Source: JBGVMW01 sp045122835
GTDB lineage: Bacteria > Bacillota > Clostridia > Lachnospirales > Lachnospiraceae
Length of the DNA stretch: 64,000 nt
NCBI GenBank assembly: GCA_045122835.1
Contig: JBGVIB010000047.1
Span: 1 to 64,000, forward strand
Reading direction: 5' to 3'
Translations under genes and position numbers: made by a program
Notes under the pieces: model-generated
Told to the model about the DNA's origin: nothing
What the model saw: the letters and a program-made list of their open reading frames with translations, nothing else
The model's database searches: none
In this document: positions 1 through 9,213 of the stretch, one piece after another
How the letters are laid out: each line of letters begins with the position of its first letter
Numbering within the stretch: the stretch's first letter is position 1

Positions 1-185
1 CATGAGGGCCACACCCCGAATGTCTTAGTCGTACTTGGGAGTTAGTTCACCGGAACGTTGGCTTCGGTCTGCGTGGAATATGCCATGCCAGCAAGCGGCT
101 CACCTGCAGTGTAAGTCTGAGTTGCCCCTGGGAGCCCCTTCCGCCAATTCACGTCTGGGTAGCGACCATGATTCAACACCCCCAC
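1..185 (+). ncRNA. ssrS: Probable 6S RNA (ssrS), 5' end outside window
   Basis: This GC-rich, non-coding stretch stands out from the AT-rich DNA after it. The segment around 18-50 (GAATGTCTTAGTCGTAC) resembles, from memory, the 5' part of Bacillus 6S-1 RNA, and the G/C-rich segments around 90-165 could form the closing stems of a 6S-like rod. 6S RNA binds the housekeeping RNA polymerase holoenzyme and imitates an open promoter. The 5' end is cut by the window edge, and I see no clear U-tract terminator at the 3' end. Another structured RNA cannot be excluded; a covariance-model search would settle it. Confidence 0.5.
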
Positions 186-361
186 AAACCAGAATTTATA
201 TTCTCAAAGTTTAAACACGAGAAATATGGCAAAAATAAGACCATATATACTTTCCCATGTTCTATACCCGGTATTGATTCATAAATATTACATTAATATT
301 TAACCATCTCAGTAATATAATACAAGTGTGAAATTTTATGATAAAAAAATGTAACATATAA

Positions 362-390
362 TTGCATTTTTAGACAAATGAATTTATAAT
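362..390 (+). promoter_or_regulatory. Sigma-A promoter for rel
   Basis: TTGCAT at 362-367 and TATAAT at 385-390 are separated by 17 bp, about 60 bp ahead of the rel start. The spacer and -10 are consensus; the -35 is close to it. Confidence 0.55.
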
Positions 391-449
391 ACTACATGTG
401 AAAGAATATTCAGCGGAATTAGAAATTTTATGTGAAGTTGGTGATAATT

Positions 450-2771
450 ATGCCTGGAGTACAAGATGTGATTCGTAGTACAAACGAAAGAGCAACAGAA
501 GGCAAGAAGCCTGTGAATGATGAAAATATAAAAACTATGCAGGATTTTACAAGCCCCGATGTTTTATATAATGAGCTGATTCAAAGCGTGAGGAAGTATC
601 ACCCATCAGATGATATTTCCATGATAGAAAAAGCTTATTCCATTGCGGCAAATGCCCATGAGGGACAGGCACGTAAATCAGGAGAACCGTATATCATTCA
701 TCCGTTATGCGTAGCCATAATCTTAGCAGATTTAGAACTAGATAAGGAGACAATTGTTGCCGGATTGCTTCATGATGTGGTAGAAGATACTGTAATGACA
801 GATGAAGAAATAGCAGAACAATTTAGTGCAGAGGTAGCATTGTTAGTTGATGGTGTTACCAAATTAGGACAGTTGTCATATAAGGCAGATAAGGTTGAGG
901 TTCAGGCAGAAAATTTAAGAAAGATGTTCCTTGCCATGGCAAAGGATATCCGTGTAATCTTAATAAAATTAGCAGACCGTCTTCACAATATGCGTACACT
1001 AAAATATATGAGGCCGGAGAAGCAAAAGGAAAAAGCCAGAGAAACTATGGATATCTACGCGCCAATTGCCCAGCGGCTGGGTATTTCTAAGATAAAGATA
1101 GAATTAGATGATTTATCTTTAAAATATTTAGAACCGGAAGTGTATTACGAACTGGCAGATAAGATCAAGTTGCGTAAGGTGGCGAGAGAAGAATTTGTAC
1201 ATGAGATTGTTGGGGATGTCAGAGAGGGCATTGAGACAGCAGGTATTGTGAATGCCCAGATTGATGGTCGTGTAAAGCATTTCTTTAGCATATATCGTAA
1301 GATGGTCAATCAGAATAAAACATTAGATCAGATTTATGATTTGTTTGCTGTTCGCATTATTGTAGAAAATGTAAAAGATTGTTATGCGGCATTAGGTGTC
1401 ATCCATGAGATATACAAACCAATTCCGGGGCGTTTTAAAGATTATATAGCCATGCCGAAACCGAATATGTATCAGTCTTTGCATACCACTCTGATTGGTC
1501 CAAATGGCCAGCCCTTTGAAATACAGATTCGTACTTACGAAATGCATAGAACGGCAGAATACGGAATTGCTGCACATTGGAAGTACAAAGAAGCTAGTGA
1601 TGGCAAGAATGTAGAGATGCAGGAAGAAGAAAAATTAAGCTGGCTGCGTCAGATATTAGAGTGGCAGAGAGAAATGTCTGATAACAAAGAGTTTATGAAA
1701 TTGCTAAAAAGCGATTTGGACTTATTCTCTGAAAGTGTGTATTGTTTTACCCCGACTGGCGACGTGAAAAATTTACCAAATGGTTCCACTCCAATTGATT
1801 TTGCTTACAGTATACATTCGGCAGTGGGGAATAAGATGGTAGGTGCCAGAGTAAATGGCAAGCTTGTACCTATTGATTACGTGATTCAGAACGGTGACAG
1901 AATTGAGATTATGACATCCCAGAATTCAAGAGGACCGAGCAGAGACTGGCTTAATATCGTAAAGAGTACACAGGCTAAGAATAAAATTAATCAGTGGTTT
2001 CGTAATGAATTTAAGGAAGAAAATATATTAAAAGGAAAAGAACTGATAACAAAATACTGTAAAACAAAGGCGATTGTTTTGTCTGAAATTCTGAAGCAAT
2101 CGACTATGGAAGTCGTAATGCGCAAATATGGTTTTAGAGATTGGGATTCCGTATTGGCTGCAATTGGACATGGTGGGTTAAAGGAAGGTCAGGTTATAAA
2201 TAAGCTTCAGGAATTATATGAGAAGGATCATCCGAAGTTAATTCCGAATGAAGAAGTGTTGCAGAATATTAATGATGCTGCCAAGGACAAACCAGTGCAA
2301 AAAAAATCAGCAAGCAGCATAATTATCAAAGGTGTGCATGACATTAACGTCAGATATTCAAGATGTTGCAATCCTTTGCCAGGTGATGAGGTTGTTGGTT
2401 TTGTTACCAGGGGAAGAGGAATTTCACTGCATAGAACTGATTGTATAAATGTAATTAATTTAGAAGACAGTGAGAGAGAACGCTTGATAGATGCTGAGTG
2501 GGAACAGTCTGTTGTGTATAATACCAGTGAGAAATTTTTGGCAGAAGTCAAGATTTTTGGAGAAAACAGACGAGAACTGCTTATGGATGTTACAAAGATT
2601 TTTACAGAACGTAAGATTGATGTAATATCATTAAGTGTTCGAACAAGTAAAAATAATACAGCAACAATAGAGGTTTCTTTTGAGGTTGCCAATAAGGAAG
2701 AAATGACAAAGGTAATTGATAAAGTGCGCCAGGTAGAAGGTATTATTGATATCGAGAGAACAAATAGTTAA
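450..2771 (+). CDS. rel: Bifunctional (p)ppGpp synthetase/hydrolase Rel
   Basis: Makes and degrades the alarmone (p)ppGpp in the cytoplasm during the stringent response. Domains in order: HD hydrolase with LLHDVVEDT near residue 105; synthetase with RFKDYIAMPKPNMYQSLHT near 340, where the RxKD signature is typical of bifunctional rather than synthetase-only enzymes; TGS near 430-490; a region with the conserved Cys pair (SRCCNPLPGDE) near 650; and a C-terminal ACT domain. Both catalytic halves look intact. I chose ATG 450 because GGTGAT lies just upstream; a GTG at 432 in the same frame is possible. The MBL gene follows after 25 bp, so the two are probably co-transcribed. Confidence 0.95.
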   Translation: MPGVQDVIRSTNERATEGKKPVNDENIKTMQDFTSPDVLYNELIQSVRKYHPSDDISMIEKAYSIAANAHEGQARKSGEPYIIHPLCVAIILADLELDKETIVAGLLHDVVEDTVMTDEEIAEQFSAEVALLVDGVTKLGQLSYKADKVEVQAENLRKMFLAMAKDIRVILIKLADRLHNMRTLKYMRPEKQKEKARETMDIYAPIAQRLGISKIKIELDDLSLKYLEPEVYYELADKIKLRKVAREEFVHEIVGDVREGIETAGIVNAQIDGRVKHFFSIYRKMVNQNKTLDQIYDLFAVRIIVENVKDCYAALGVIHEIYKPIPGRFKDYIAMPKPNMYQSLHTTLIGPNGQPFEIQIRTYEMHRTAEYGIAAHWKYKEASDGKNVEMQEEEKLSWLRQILEWQREMSDNKEFMKLLKSDLDLFSESVYCFTPTGDVKNLPNGSTPIDFAYSIHSAVGNKMVGARVNGKLVPIDYVIQNGDRIEIMTSQNSRGPSRDWLNIVKSTQAKNKINQWFRNEFKEENILKGKELITKYCKTKAIVLSEILKQSTMEVVMRKYGFRDWDSVLAAIGHGGLKEGQVINKLQELYEKDHPKLIPNEEVLQNINDAAKDKPVQKKSASSIIIKGVHDINVRYSRCCNPLPGDEVVGFVTRGRGISLHRTDCINVINLEDSERERLIDAEWEQSVVYNTSEKFLAEVKIFGENRRELLMDVTKIFTERKIDVISLSVRTSKNNTATIEVSFEVANKEEMTKVIDKVRQVEGIIDIERTNS

Positions 2772-2796
2772 ATAGCACGATGGAAATGGGGGAAAT

Positions 2797-3429
2797 ATGA
2801 AAGAATTTAGAATTGCACATATGGTAATTGGACAGGTAGCAACAAATTGCTATCTGTTATACAACAATGAGACGAGAAAAACAATTATGGTAGATCCTCC
2901 GGAGCAGGGGGCAAAACTATATGAGACTTTGAAGCAGAACCAGTTAGAGTTAGAAGCAATTCTTTTGACACATGGTCATTTTGACCATGTTGGTGGTGTG
3001 AATGAGTTAAGAAAGTCAGCGAAGGTTCCTGTTTATATTTATAGTGGGGAAGCGGATTTGGCAGAAAGTCCGTCTTTGAATTGTTCTAGTTCAATGTCAA
3101 GATCCATCAGTGTAAAGGCAGACAAGACAGTTGAAGATGGAGAACTTTTACAATTTCCGGATATGCCAGAGATAAAAGTAATTCATACGCCAGGTCACAC
3201 TGCTGGAAGTGTCTGTTTTTATCTGGAATCAGAAGGTATTTTAATTTGTGGTGATACATTATTTCAGGAATCTGTGGGAAGAACAGATTTGCCAACGGGA
3301 AGTCAGTCTGCTCTCGTAAAGTCAATCAGAGAGAAAATATTCGTGTTGCCGGAAAATGTAATTGTTTATCCTGGTCATGGTGATGAGACAACCATTGGCT
3401 ACGAAAAAGTAAATAATCCATATGTATAA
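2797..3429 (+). CDS. MBL-fold hydrolase, glyoxalase II-like
   Basis: Metallo-beta-lactamase fold protein of 210 residues, the usual length for short glyoxalase II-like (YqgX type) enzymes. Metal ligands visible are THGHFDH near residue 60, HTPGHTAGS near 125, GDTLFQ near 150 and YPGHG near 193. Family members hydrolyse thioesters such as S-lactoylglutathione, but the substrate here is unknown and firmicutes often lack glutathione. A GGGGGAAAT ribosome site precedes the ATG. It lies between rel and hemZ in a tight same-strand cluster. Confidence 0.85.
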   Translation: MKEFRIAHMVIGQVATNCYLLYNNETRKTIMVDPPEQGAKLYETLKQNQLELEAILLTHGHFDHVGGVNELRKSAKVPVYIYSGEADLAESPSLNCSSSMSRSISVKADKTVEDGELLQFPDMPEIKVIHTPGHTAGSVCFYLESEGILICGDTLFQESVGRTDLPTGSQSALVKSIREKIFVLPENVIVYPGHGDETTIGYEKVNNPYV

Positions 3430-3450
3430 AACGAAAAGTGAAGTAGAACA

Positions 3451-4908
3451 GTGATTAATTTATATATTAACAAAAATAGTTTTGAATATGATATTTATTC
3501 TCTGGTAAAAGCATTTTATCCACGAGAGGAATATGAAACTACAGCACCTTATGAAACCGTTACGGATAAGGTGCATAGTTATGTAATTGACTTTGATGAC
3601 AGCACTATTAGCTGTCGTTGCTTTAAGGATGATACATGCGTTGCGCAGGAACAGGCAGAATATAATAAAGATGACCGTAAAGAGTCAAAAAACCAGCTAA
3701 AAAAGCTATTATACAAAATTCTGGTAGCAGAGACTAGAAGAACACTGCCTTGGGGCAATTTGACAGGCATACGTCCAACTAAGCTGCCGATGGCATTGCT
3801 TGAAGAAGGAAAGACTGAGGAGGAAGCTGCTAAGTATCTTAAGGATACATATGGGGTAAGTGACGAAAAGATTGCTTTAAGCATTGAGATAGCAAAGCGT
3901 GAATTGTCCATTTTGTCAGAAGAAGAGTACGCTTCCGGGTATAGCCTTTATGTGGGGATACCCTTTTGTCCTACAACCTGTTTGTATTGTTCCTTTACAT
4001 CTTACCCTTTGTTCTCCTGGAAAAACAGGATCCAGGAGTATTTAGATGCGTTGTTTCAGGAGATTGATTATACAGCAGAGCGTATGCGGGGAATGCGTTT
4101 AGACAGCGTTTATATTGGCGGTGGTACACCTACTACTTTGGAAGCTTGGCAGCTGCAGAAGCTGATTCAAAAGTTGCAGGATTCTTTTGATTTTACTTAC
4201 GTCAAAGAGTTTTGTGTGGAAGCAGGAAGACCGGATAGTATTACCCTTGAGAAGCTTCGTGTGTTAAAAGAAATGGGAGTGGAGAGAATCTCCATTAACC
4301 CACAGACAATGAATGATAAGACATTGAAGCTGATAGGGCGGCAGCATACAGTGAAACAGACTATAGATGCCTTTGAATTGGCCAGACAAGTGGGATTTCA
4401 TAATATTAATATGGATTTGATTCTTGGTCTGCCTGAGGAATCTATAGAGGAAGTAAAACATACTATGGAAGAACTTGATAAGCTTCGTCCGGAAAGTCTT
4501 ACAGTGCATTCATTAGCGGTGAAGAGGGCATCCAGATTAAATCTTGAAGGTGAACAATATCAGAGACTTTGTATGATGGATAATACAGAGGATATGATGG
4601 CATGTACAGCTGAATATGCTGCAAAATGGGGATTGCATCCGTATTATCTGTATAGGCAAAAAAATATGGCAGGTAATTTAGAAAATGTTGGATATGCGAA
4701 AGAAGGTAAAGAAGGCTTATATAATATCTTGATTATGGAAGAAAAACAGACTATCGTAGCATTGGGAGCAGGTGCATCCACCAAAGCGGTATATCCGGAC
4801 GGAAGGATTGAACGTTGCGAAAATGTCAAAGATGTCAATAATTACATAGCCAGAATTGACGAAATGATTGAGCGAAAAAGGAGCTTTTTTAAAGACTTCG
4901 ATTTCTGA
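3451..4908 (+). CDS. hemZ: Coproporphyrinogen dehydrogenase HemZ, C-terminus replaced by mobile element
   Basis: Radical SAM enzyme related to oxygen-independent coproporphyrinogen III oxidase, acting in tetrapyrrole synthesis. The cluster-binding motif CPTTCLYCSF lies near residue 173, followed by the SAM-binding YIGGGTPTTL and the HemN-like region. Start is GTG 3451, 21 bp after the MBL gene. The oddity is the 3' end. From about 4736 (codon 429) the sequence belongs to the integrated element, and the displaced native tail is found at 33524-33687. The recombinant frame is open to a normal stop, so a full-length 485-residue protein is still made, with a divergent C-terminus ending FFKDFDF. 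Confidence 0.9.
   Translation: MINLYINKNSFEYDIYSLVKAFYPREEYETTAPYETVTDKVHSYVIDFDDSTISCRCFKDDTCVAQEQAEYNKDDRKESKNQLKKLLYKILVAETRRTLPWGNLTGIRPTKLPMALLEEGKTEEEAAKYLKDTYGVSDEKIALSIEIAKRELSILSEEEYASGYSLYVGIPFCPTTCLYCSFTSYPLFSWKNRIQEYLDALFQEIDYTAERMRGMRLDSVYIGGGTPTTLEAWQLQKLIQKLQDSFDFTYVKEFCVEAGRPDSITLEKLRVLKEMGVERISINPQTMNDKTLKLIGRQHTVKQTIDAFELARQVGFHNINMDLILGLPEESIEEVKHTMEELDKLRPESLTVHSLAVKRASRLNLEGEQYQRLCMMDNTEDMMACTAEYAAKWGLHPYYLYRQKNMAGNLENVGYAKEGKEGLYNILIMEEKQTIVALGAGASTKAVYPDGRIERCENVKDVNNYIARIDEMIERKRSFFKDFDF
4736..4750 (+). repeat. attL core
   Basis: TGGAAGAAAAACAGA, identical to 33524-33538. It lies within hemZ codons for M/L-E-E-K-Q, so recombination here keeps the reading frame open. 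The exact crossover inside these 15 bp cannot be fixed. Confidence 0.75.
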
Positions 4909-4911
4909 AAC

Positions 4912-4969
4912 AGTACATCAAAAAAGGGTTAGTACATCAATAGTACATCAAAAAAATACCCAATAGTAC
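4912..4969 (+). repeat. Left-end integrase arm-site repeats
   Basis: AGTACATCAA occurs at 4912-4921, 4931-4940 and 4942-4951, followed by AATACCCAATAGTAC at 4955-4969. The same two words in the same order occur at the right end (33375-33442). Short repeats at both ends of Tn916-type elements bind the N-terminal arm-binding domain of the integrase, which is the likely role here. Confidence 0.65.
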
Positions 4970-5016
4970 CGAATAACACATGACGGTGTATTCAAATAAC
5001 CTAATAACTACGCCTT

Positions 5017-5057
5017 AAAGGACGAATTCATTTTAGCAAATGAGTTTGTCCTTTTTT
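5017..5057 (+). terminator. Rho-independent terminator after hemZ
   Basis: Hairpin with arms AAAGGAC...GTCCTTT, extended by AAT/TCATTT pairing with AAATGA/GTT, then a T-run to 5057. It is element-derived and ends the hemZ transcript. Confidence 0.75.
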
Positions 5058-5090
5058 GTTATAGTCAAAAAATTATTAGGAGGAAAACAC

Positions 5091-5564
5091 ATGAACAGTA
5101 CAGCGTTAGGTGCAACTGCCGAGAATGAAGGCAAAATGATTTTTATTAGCGAAGCACATGAGAAATTCTACCATGAGAAATTGAAAGAGGTCAGGTATCA
5201 GGATGTGTACCACAAGGCACTTTGTTATTGTCTTGGTATCTGTAATGACACAAGGGAAAATGCGAACAGAGTTTACGATTTCAAAACGGGATATGTAAAG
5301 CCGGAGTGATTACATGAGGGTTGGCAGACAAGCGGAAGTCAGAGAGTGGTGCGAATGGCGTTTAATTTGTATTGTAACGGAACACCAAGCGTAAATGATT
5401 ATGACGATGCAGAGGGACAGTTGACAGAATGTAGGTTGTATACCGTGGAGGAGTTATTCTGTTGTGGGTATGCTCCGTATTTTTGGCAGGCAATACAAAT
5501 CCGTTATCCGGAATACACGAAGGACAATCGAAAACTCTATGCTTTATTAGGAGGATTAGATTGA
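5091..5564 (+). pseudogene. DUF6075-like protein with in-frame UGA
   Basis: One frame runs from ATG 5091 (ribosome site AGGAGG) to the stop at 5562-5564, interrupted only by TGA at 5307-5309. Before it the protein reads ...DFKTGYVKPE; after it LHEGWQTSGS...RMAFNLYCNG continues in the same frame with similar composition. From memory, DUF6075 proteins of conjugative elements run through this join with a Cys codon at the TGA position, but I could not check this. The first part (72 residues) may be made alone. Function unknown. Confidence 0.65.
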
Positions 5565-5740
5565 TGTTGAAAATCAGATTGATGGGAACTAAAAACGATA
5601 TTAAGTGGTTTGGGAAGATATTGCAGAGAAATCCCAAGCTGGAAGTAACAGAGTTTTCAGATTTGTACCCGAACAAGGGAACCAACAAATTTCATAGAGC
5701 TTATGTAGAAGTGAAAAAGAGCAACGTAAAAGAACAGTAG
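5564..5740 (+). CDS. Small DUF3970-like protein
   Basis: A 58-residue basic protein beginning MLKIRLMGTKNDIKWFGK, a type commonly seen in conjugative elements; the DUF3970 assignment is from memory. Its ATG overlaps the preceding TGA by one base (translational coupling) and TAGGAGGA lies upstream. parA follows after 17 bp, so it belongs to the element's left-end operon. Function unknown. Confidence 0.65.
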   Translation: MLKIRLMGTKNDIKWFGKILQRNPKLEVTEFSDLYPNKGTNKFHRAYVEVKKSNVKEQ

Positions 5741-5757
5741 AGAAAAGGAGAATTATC

Positions 5758-6543
5758 ATGTGCAGAGTAATAGCAATCGCAAATCAAAAGGGTGGCGTTG
5801 GTAAGACCACCACAAGTATCAATTTAGGAGTAGGGTGGGCAAGGTTAGGACAGAGAGTGTTGTTAGTGGATGCAGACCCGCAGGGACACTTGACCCTTGG
5901 ATTAGGGTTCCCAAAGAATTTGAAGGTAACATTAAAGAATATGCTTGAGAATGTAATTATGGGCATTGAATTTGAGCCTAGAGAAGCCATTTTAAGCCAT
6001 AAAGAGGGTGTTGATGTAGTTCCGTCCAATAAACTGCTTACGGGCATGGATATGTCCTTAATCACGGTTGAGGATAGGGAAAACGTGCTGAAGGAGTATC
6101 TGGAGCTTTTACAGGACGATTATGATTACATCATTATTGACTGTATGCCGTCACTTGGTATGTTGACAATCAATGCAATGACAGCAGCCAACAGCGTACT
6201 AATTCCGGTACAGCCACAGTTTTATGCGGCAGACGGACTTACGGAGCTTTTGAAGGTCTACAAAGGCACAAAACAGCGTTTTAATCTGGATATTGAGATT
6301 GAAGGTATCCTTTTTACAATGGATGCAAGCAGATACAACAATTCCAAGAGAAACAAGCAGGCAGTACATACAGCCTACGGAAAAGAAGTCAATATTTTTG
6401 ACAGTGCGATACCAAGGTCGGAAGCTATCGCAGAAATCGCTTCCGAGGGAGTAAGCATTTTTGAGTATGACAATACAAGTAAGGGTGCGGAAAGCTATGA
6501 GAGACTTGCACAGGAGGTATTGAACCATGCGAAAGAGAAATAA
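5758..6543 (+). CDS. parA: ParA/Soj-family ATPase
   Basis: Deviant Walker ATPase of 261 residues with NQKGGVGKTTTSINLG at residues 9-24, DADPQGHLTLGLG near 40 and IIIDCMPSLGMLTINAM near 125. These proteins form nucleoid-bound dimers that move ParB-bound DNA. In integrative elements they probably stabilise the excised circular form. GAAAAGGAG precedes the ATG. It overlaps the ParB gene by 17 bp. Confidence 0.9.
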   Translation: MCRVIAIANQKGGVGKTTTSINLGVGWARLGQRVLLVDADPQGHLTLGLGFPKNLKVTLKNMLENVIMGIEFEPREAILSHKEGVDVVPSNKLLTGMDMSLITVEDRENVLKEYLELLQDDYDYIIIDCMPSLGMLTINAMTAANSVLIPVQPQFYAADGLTELLKVYKGTKQRFNLDIEIEGILFTMDASRYNNSKRNKQAVHTAYGKEVNIFDSAIPRSEAIAEIASEGVSIFEYDNTSKGAESYERLAQEVLNHAKEK

Positions 6544-7414
6544 TAAGGAAATTCAGCTTACTTCCTACGATGATTTGCTTGGTATCAGCAATGAGGAAAG
6601 TGAAGATACAGAGAAAATAATTATTGCTCCTCTTACGGAGTTATACACATTCAAAGACCACCCGTTCAGAGTGGTCGATGATGAAAAGATGGAAGAAACA
6701 ACGGAAAGTATTCGTCAGTATGGTGTTCTCATGCCGGGAATAGCTAGACCAAGAGCAGAGGGCGGATATGAGCTGATTGCGGGACACCGCAGAAAAAGAG
6801 GTTCTGAACTTGCCGGACGGTCTGAAATGCCGATTATCGTGAGAAATTATACCGATGATGAAGCAACGATTATCATGGTGGACTCAAATATTCAGCGTGA
6901 GGACATATTACCGAGCGAAAAGGCGAAAGCCTATAAAATGAAGTTTGAAGCTATGAAACATCAGGGAAGCAAGGCAGAAAAGAATACCTATGATGAAGTT
7001 GGCGAAGCTGCCGGAGATAACGGAAAAATGGTTCAGAGATATATCCGCTTGGCGGAACTGATACCGGAGCTGCTTAATATGGTTGATGAAAAGAAATTAG
7101 GTTTCATATCCGGTGTTGATATTTCCTATCTGTCGGTAGAAGAACAGACATTGCTTTACAAGAAAATTATGGAGCTGAATGTAGTTCCAAACGGAACACA
7201 GGCAGCAACTTTGAAGAAATACAGCCTTTCCGGAGAACTCAATGCAGGAGTGATAGATTTGCTTCTGTCAGAGGAAAAACCGAAGGCAAAAAAGGTCACG
7301 CTGAAGGCAGACCGCATTAAGGAGTATTTCACAGCGGAATATTCCAATGACGAGATTGAAGAAGTGATATATGAGCTTCTTGAGAAATGGAAGCAGGAAG
7401 GAGGTCGAAGGTAA
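6527..7414 (+). CDS. parB: ParB/Spo0J-like DNA-binding protein
   Basis: The 295-residue partner of the upstream ParA. The N-terminal ParB nuclease-like region carries PLTELYTFKDHPFRVVDDE, GYELIAGHRRKRGSEL and DSNIQREDILPSEKAKAY, the classic ParB box series. A helix-turn-helix middle (GKMVQRYIRLAELIPELL) follows. It starts inside parA and its TAA overlaps the ATG of the next gene, indicating coupled translation of parA-parB-rep. Confidence 0.88.
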   Translation: MRKRNNKEIQLTSYDDLLGISNEESEDTEKIIIAPLTELYTFKDHPFRVVDDEKMEETTESIRQYGVLMPGIARPRAEGGYELIAGHRRKRGSELAGRSEMPIIVRNYTDDEATIIMVDSNIQREDILPSEKAKAYKMKFEAMKHQGSKAEKNTYDEVGEAAGDNGKMVQRYIRLAELIPELLNMVDEKKLGFISGVDISYLSVEEQTLLYKKIMELNVVPNGTQAATLKKYSLSGELNAGVIDLLLSEEKPKAKKVTLKADRIKEYFTAEYSNDEIEEVIYELLEKWKQEGGRR

Positions 7415-8541
7415 TGGGATATATAACAAGCGGAAATCAGATTGTAGATGCTATGGGCATGATGAACATATCCGGCAATGTGATATCGCAGATATGGTAT
7501 AGTACCATTACCAGACCAAATGGCAAGCCTTATCTGCTTGCCATTACCCTCTTATCTGATATTGTGTATTGGTATCGTCCGGCAGAGGAACGGGACGAGC
7601 AGAGTGGAAGGGTTATCGGCTGGAAAAAGAGATTTAAGGGCGATTTGTTGCAGAAAACATATCAGCAGTATGCAGACCTCTATGGAGAGTCGAAAAGAAG
7701 CATTAAGGCAGCCTTAGACCGTCTGGAGGAATTGGGTGTCATAAGGAAAGAGTTTTAGGATGTTCCTTGTGAGAATGGCATGGTTCTCTATAACCTTATG
7801 TATATTGCCCTAAATGCGGAGGTTCTTCATCAGCTTACATATCCGGAGGAAGTTACCGAAGAAACGCAGGAAACAAGCGAAGAAGTAGGTGGTACAGAAG
7901 ATTGTAATACCTACCTGCAAAATAACGCAGGGGGTGGTACAAAATTTTGTAGGGGGTATGACAAAACGATGTATGAGGGGATACAAAACGATGTAAGGGG
8001 TGGTACAGCAGAAAGTACCACCGTCCTACAAGAAAATGTACCTCCCCATACAATGATTTGTGGGACAAATACAGAGACTAATACACAGATTACAGACAGA
8101 GATTACATCAATCCTATCAATCCGGGTAATGTGCCTGTGCAGAGAGGGATGGATGAGATGGATATGATTGCTGCCTATACCCAAATCATTAAGAGCAATA
8201 TCGAGTACGATGCACTCAAGCTGGAAATGGGATACCAGGGAGCATTGATTGATGAAATTGTGGAGCTTCTTGTGGAGACAGTCAGTGTGAAACGGGAACA
8301 TATTCGTATCAGTGGAGCAGACTATCCGTATCAGTTAGTCAAGGGTAAGCTGTTGAAGCTGGATTATACCCATATTCGCTATGTAATGGACTGTATGCAG
8401 AAGAATACAACCAAGGTAGCGAATATCCGGGCATATCTGCTGACCGCACTGTACAATGCCCCGAATACGATTGACAGTTACTATCAAGCGGAAGTAAACC
8501 ACGATATGTACGGAGGAGGATGTGCAAATGGAAATTATTAA
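7414..8541 (+). pseudogene. Replication-initiator-like DUF6017 protein with in-frame UAG
   Basis: A 376-codon frame interrupted by TAG at 7756-7758. The first half (114 codons) looks like a winged-helix region ending LDRLEELGVIRKEF. After the stop the same frame continues DVPCENGMVLYNLMYIALNA and ends in a DUF6017-like domain (IRISGADYPYQLVKGKLLKL ... NAPNTIDSYY). Such proteins normally follow parA/parB in Tn916/Tn1549-type elements and are annotated as replication initiators. A low-complexity linker near 7900-8050 repeats the word GGTGGTAC. Either a recent nonsense mutation or two separate products is possible. Confidence 0.7.
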
Positions 8542-8857
8542 AAAAGTTATTCTGCCTGTGGTGTTGGTAGGATTGTTACTGCTTATGTTTTATCCGGTTT
8601 GCAGTGTGGACGGAACAACAGATTATTTTATGCTTTGGATATTGGTTGGTTTTCCGTTTGGAGTACATAAAATGTGTTTGTGGCTTATTCCGAGAAATTA
8701 TGGGTTATCCGGCAGTATTGGCATATTTGCTCTTAACTGTATTATCGGAGGTCTGATAGGTGGTGTGGTTGCAATATACCGTCTGTGCATGGCGGTTGTG
8801 ACAATCATCAGATGTATTTTAGTAGGTTTCGGACAAATTGTCCTAAAGTCGATGTAA
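8528..8857 (+). CDS. DUF6050-like membrane protein, C-terminus truncated by TA insertion
   Basis: Small hydrophobic protein (109 residues) with about three membrane segments (near residues 5-25, 36-55 and 65-95), found beside pcfB in conjugative elements. The DUF6050 name is from memory. It starts at ATG 8528 with GGAGGAGG upstream, inside the end of the DUF6017 gene. A 780-bp toxin-antitoxin cassette inserted at 8827 changes the end to GFGQIVLKSM. The original tail, 42 codons in the same frame, is intact at 9608-9736. Confidence 0.7.
   Translation: MEIIKKVILPVVLVGLLLLMFYPVCSVDGTTDYFMLWILVGFPFGVHKMCLWLIPRNYGLSGSIGIFALNCIIGGLIGGVVAIYRLCMAVVTIIRCILVGFGQIVLKSM
8827..8849 (+). repeat. 23-bp direct repeat, left copy
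   Basis: Perfect repeat starting TTTCGGACAAATTG, identical to 9607-9629. The two copies flank the toxin-antitoxin cassette with a 780-bp period (260 codons). Confidence 0.9.
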
Positions 8858-8880
8858 GTAAATTTTAATGATTTTGGTAA

Positions 8881-8909
8881 TTGTAAAATTGACTATATTC
8901 GGGTATAAT
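8881..8909 (+). promoter_or_regulatory. Promoter of the toxin-antitoxin operon
   Basis: TTGTAA (8881-8886), a 17-bp spacer and TATAAT (8904-8909), about 47 bp before the antitoxin start. It lies inside the inserted cassette, so the cassette brings its own promoter. Confidence 0.6.
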
Positions 8910-8955
8910 GAAAATGTGGATAAAATTATGATAAAGTTTTGATAAGGAGGTTGCT

Positions 8956-9213
8956 ATGATACAGATTAGACCCGTTTCAGATTTAAGAAATAAGTTTCCG
9001 GATATAGAAAAAGCTGTTGGAGGAGGAGAACCTGTGTATTTAACCAAGAATGGCTATGGTGCAATGGTTGTTTTAAGTCTGGAAGCATACTCAAGATTAA
9101 CAGATGGTGTGGAAAGCGCACTGGATGAAGCTGACAGAGCGGCAATGGAAGATGACAGAAGATATACGCATGAGGAAGTGTTCTCAAATCTTCGGAGGAG
9201 GATAAATGGCTGA
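8956..9213 (+). CDS. Phd/YefM-family antitoxin
   Basis: An 85-residue antitoxin. The N-terminal Phd/YefM DNA-binding fold is recognisable in RPVSDLRNKFPDIEKAVGGG, then PVYLTKNGYGAMVVLSLEAY. The charged C-terminal tail would wrap the toxin. AAGGAGG lies upstream. It overlaps the toxin gene by 8 bp and probably autoregulates the operon through the promoter at 8881. Confidence 0.88.
   Translation: MIQIRPVSDLRNKFPDIEKAVGGGEPVYLTKNGYGAMVVLSLEAYSRLTDGVESALDEADRAAMEDDRRYTHEEVFSNLRRRING

Noticed and set aside
5307..5309. Selenocysteine at the in-frame UGA
   Set aside because: No convincing stem-loop of SECIS type follows at the right distance, and other genes in the element are also broken; nonsense change is simpler.
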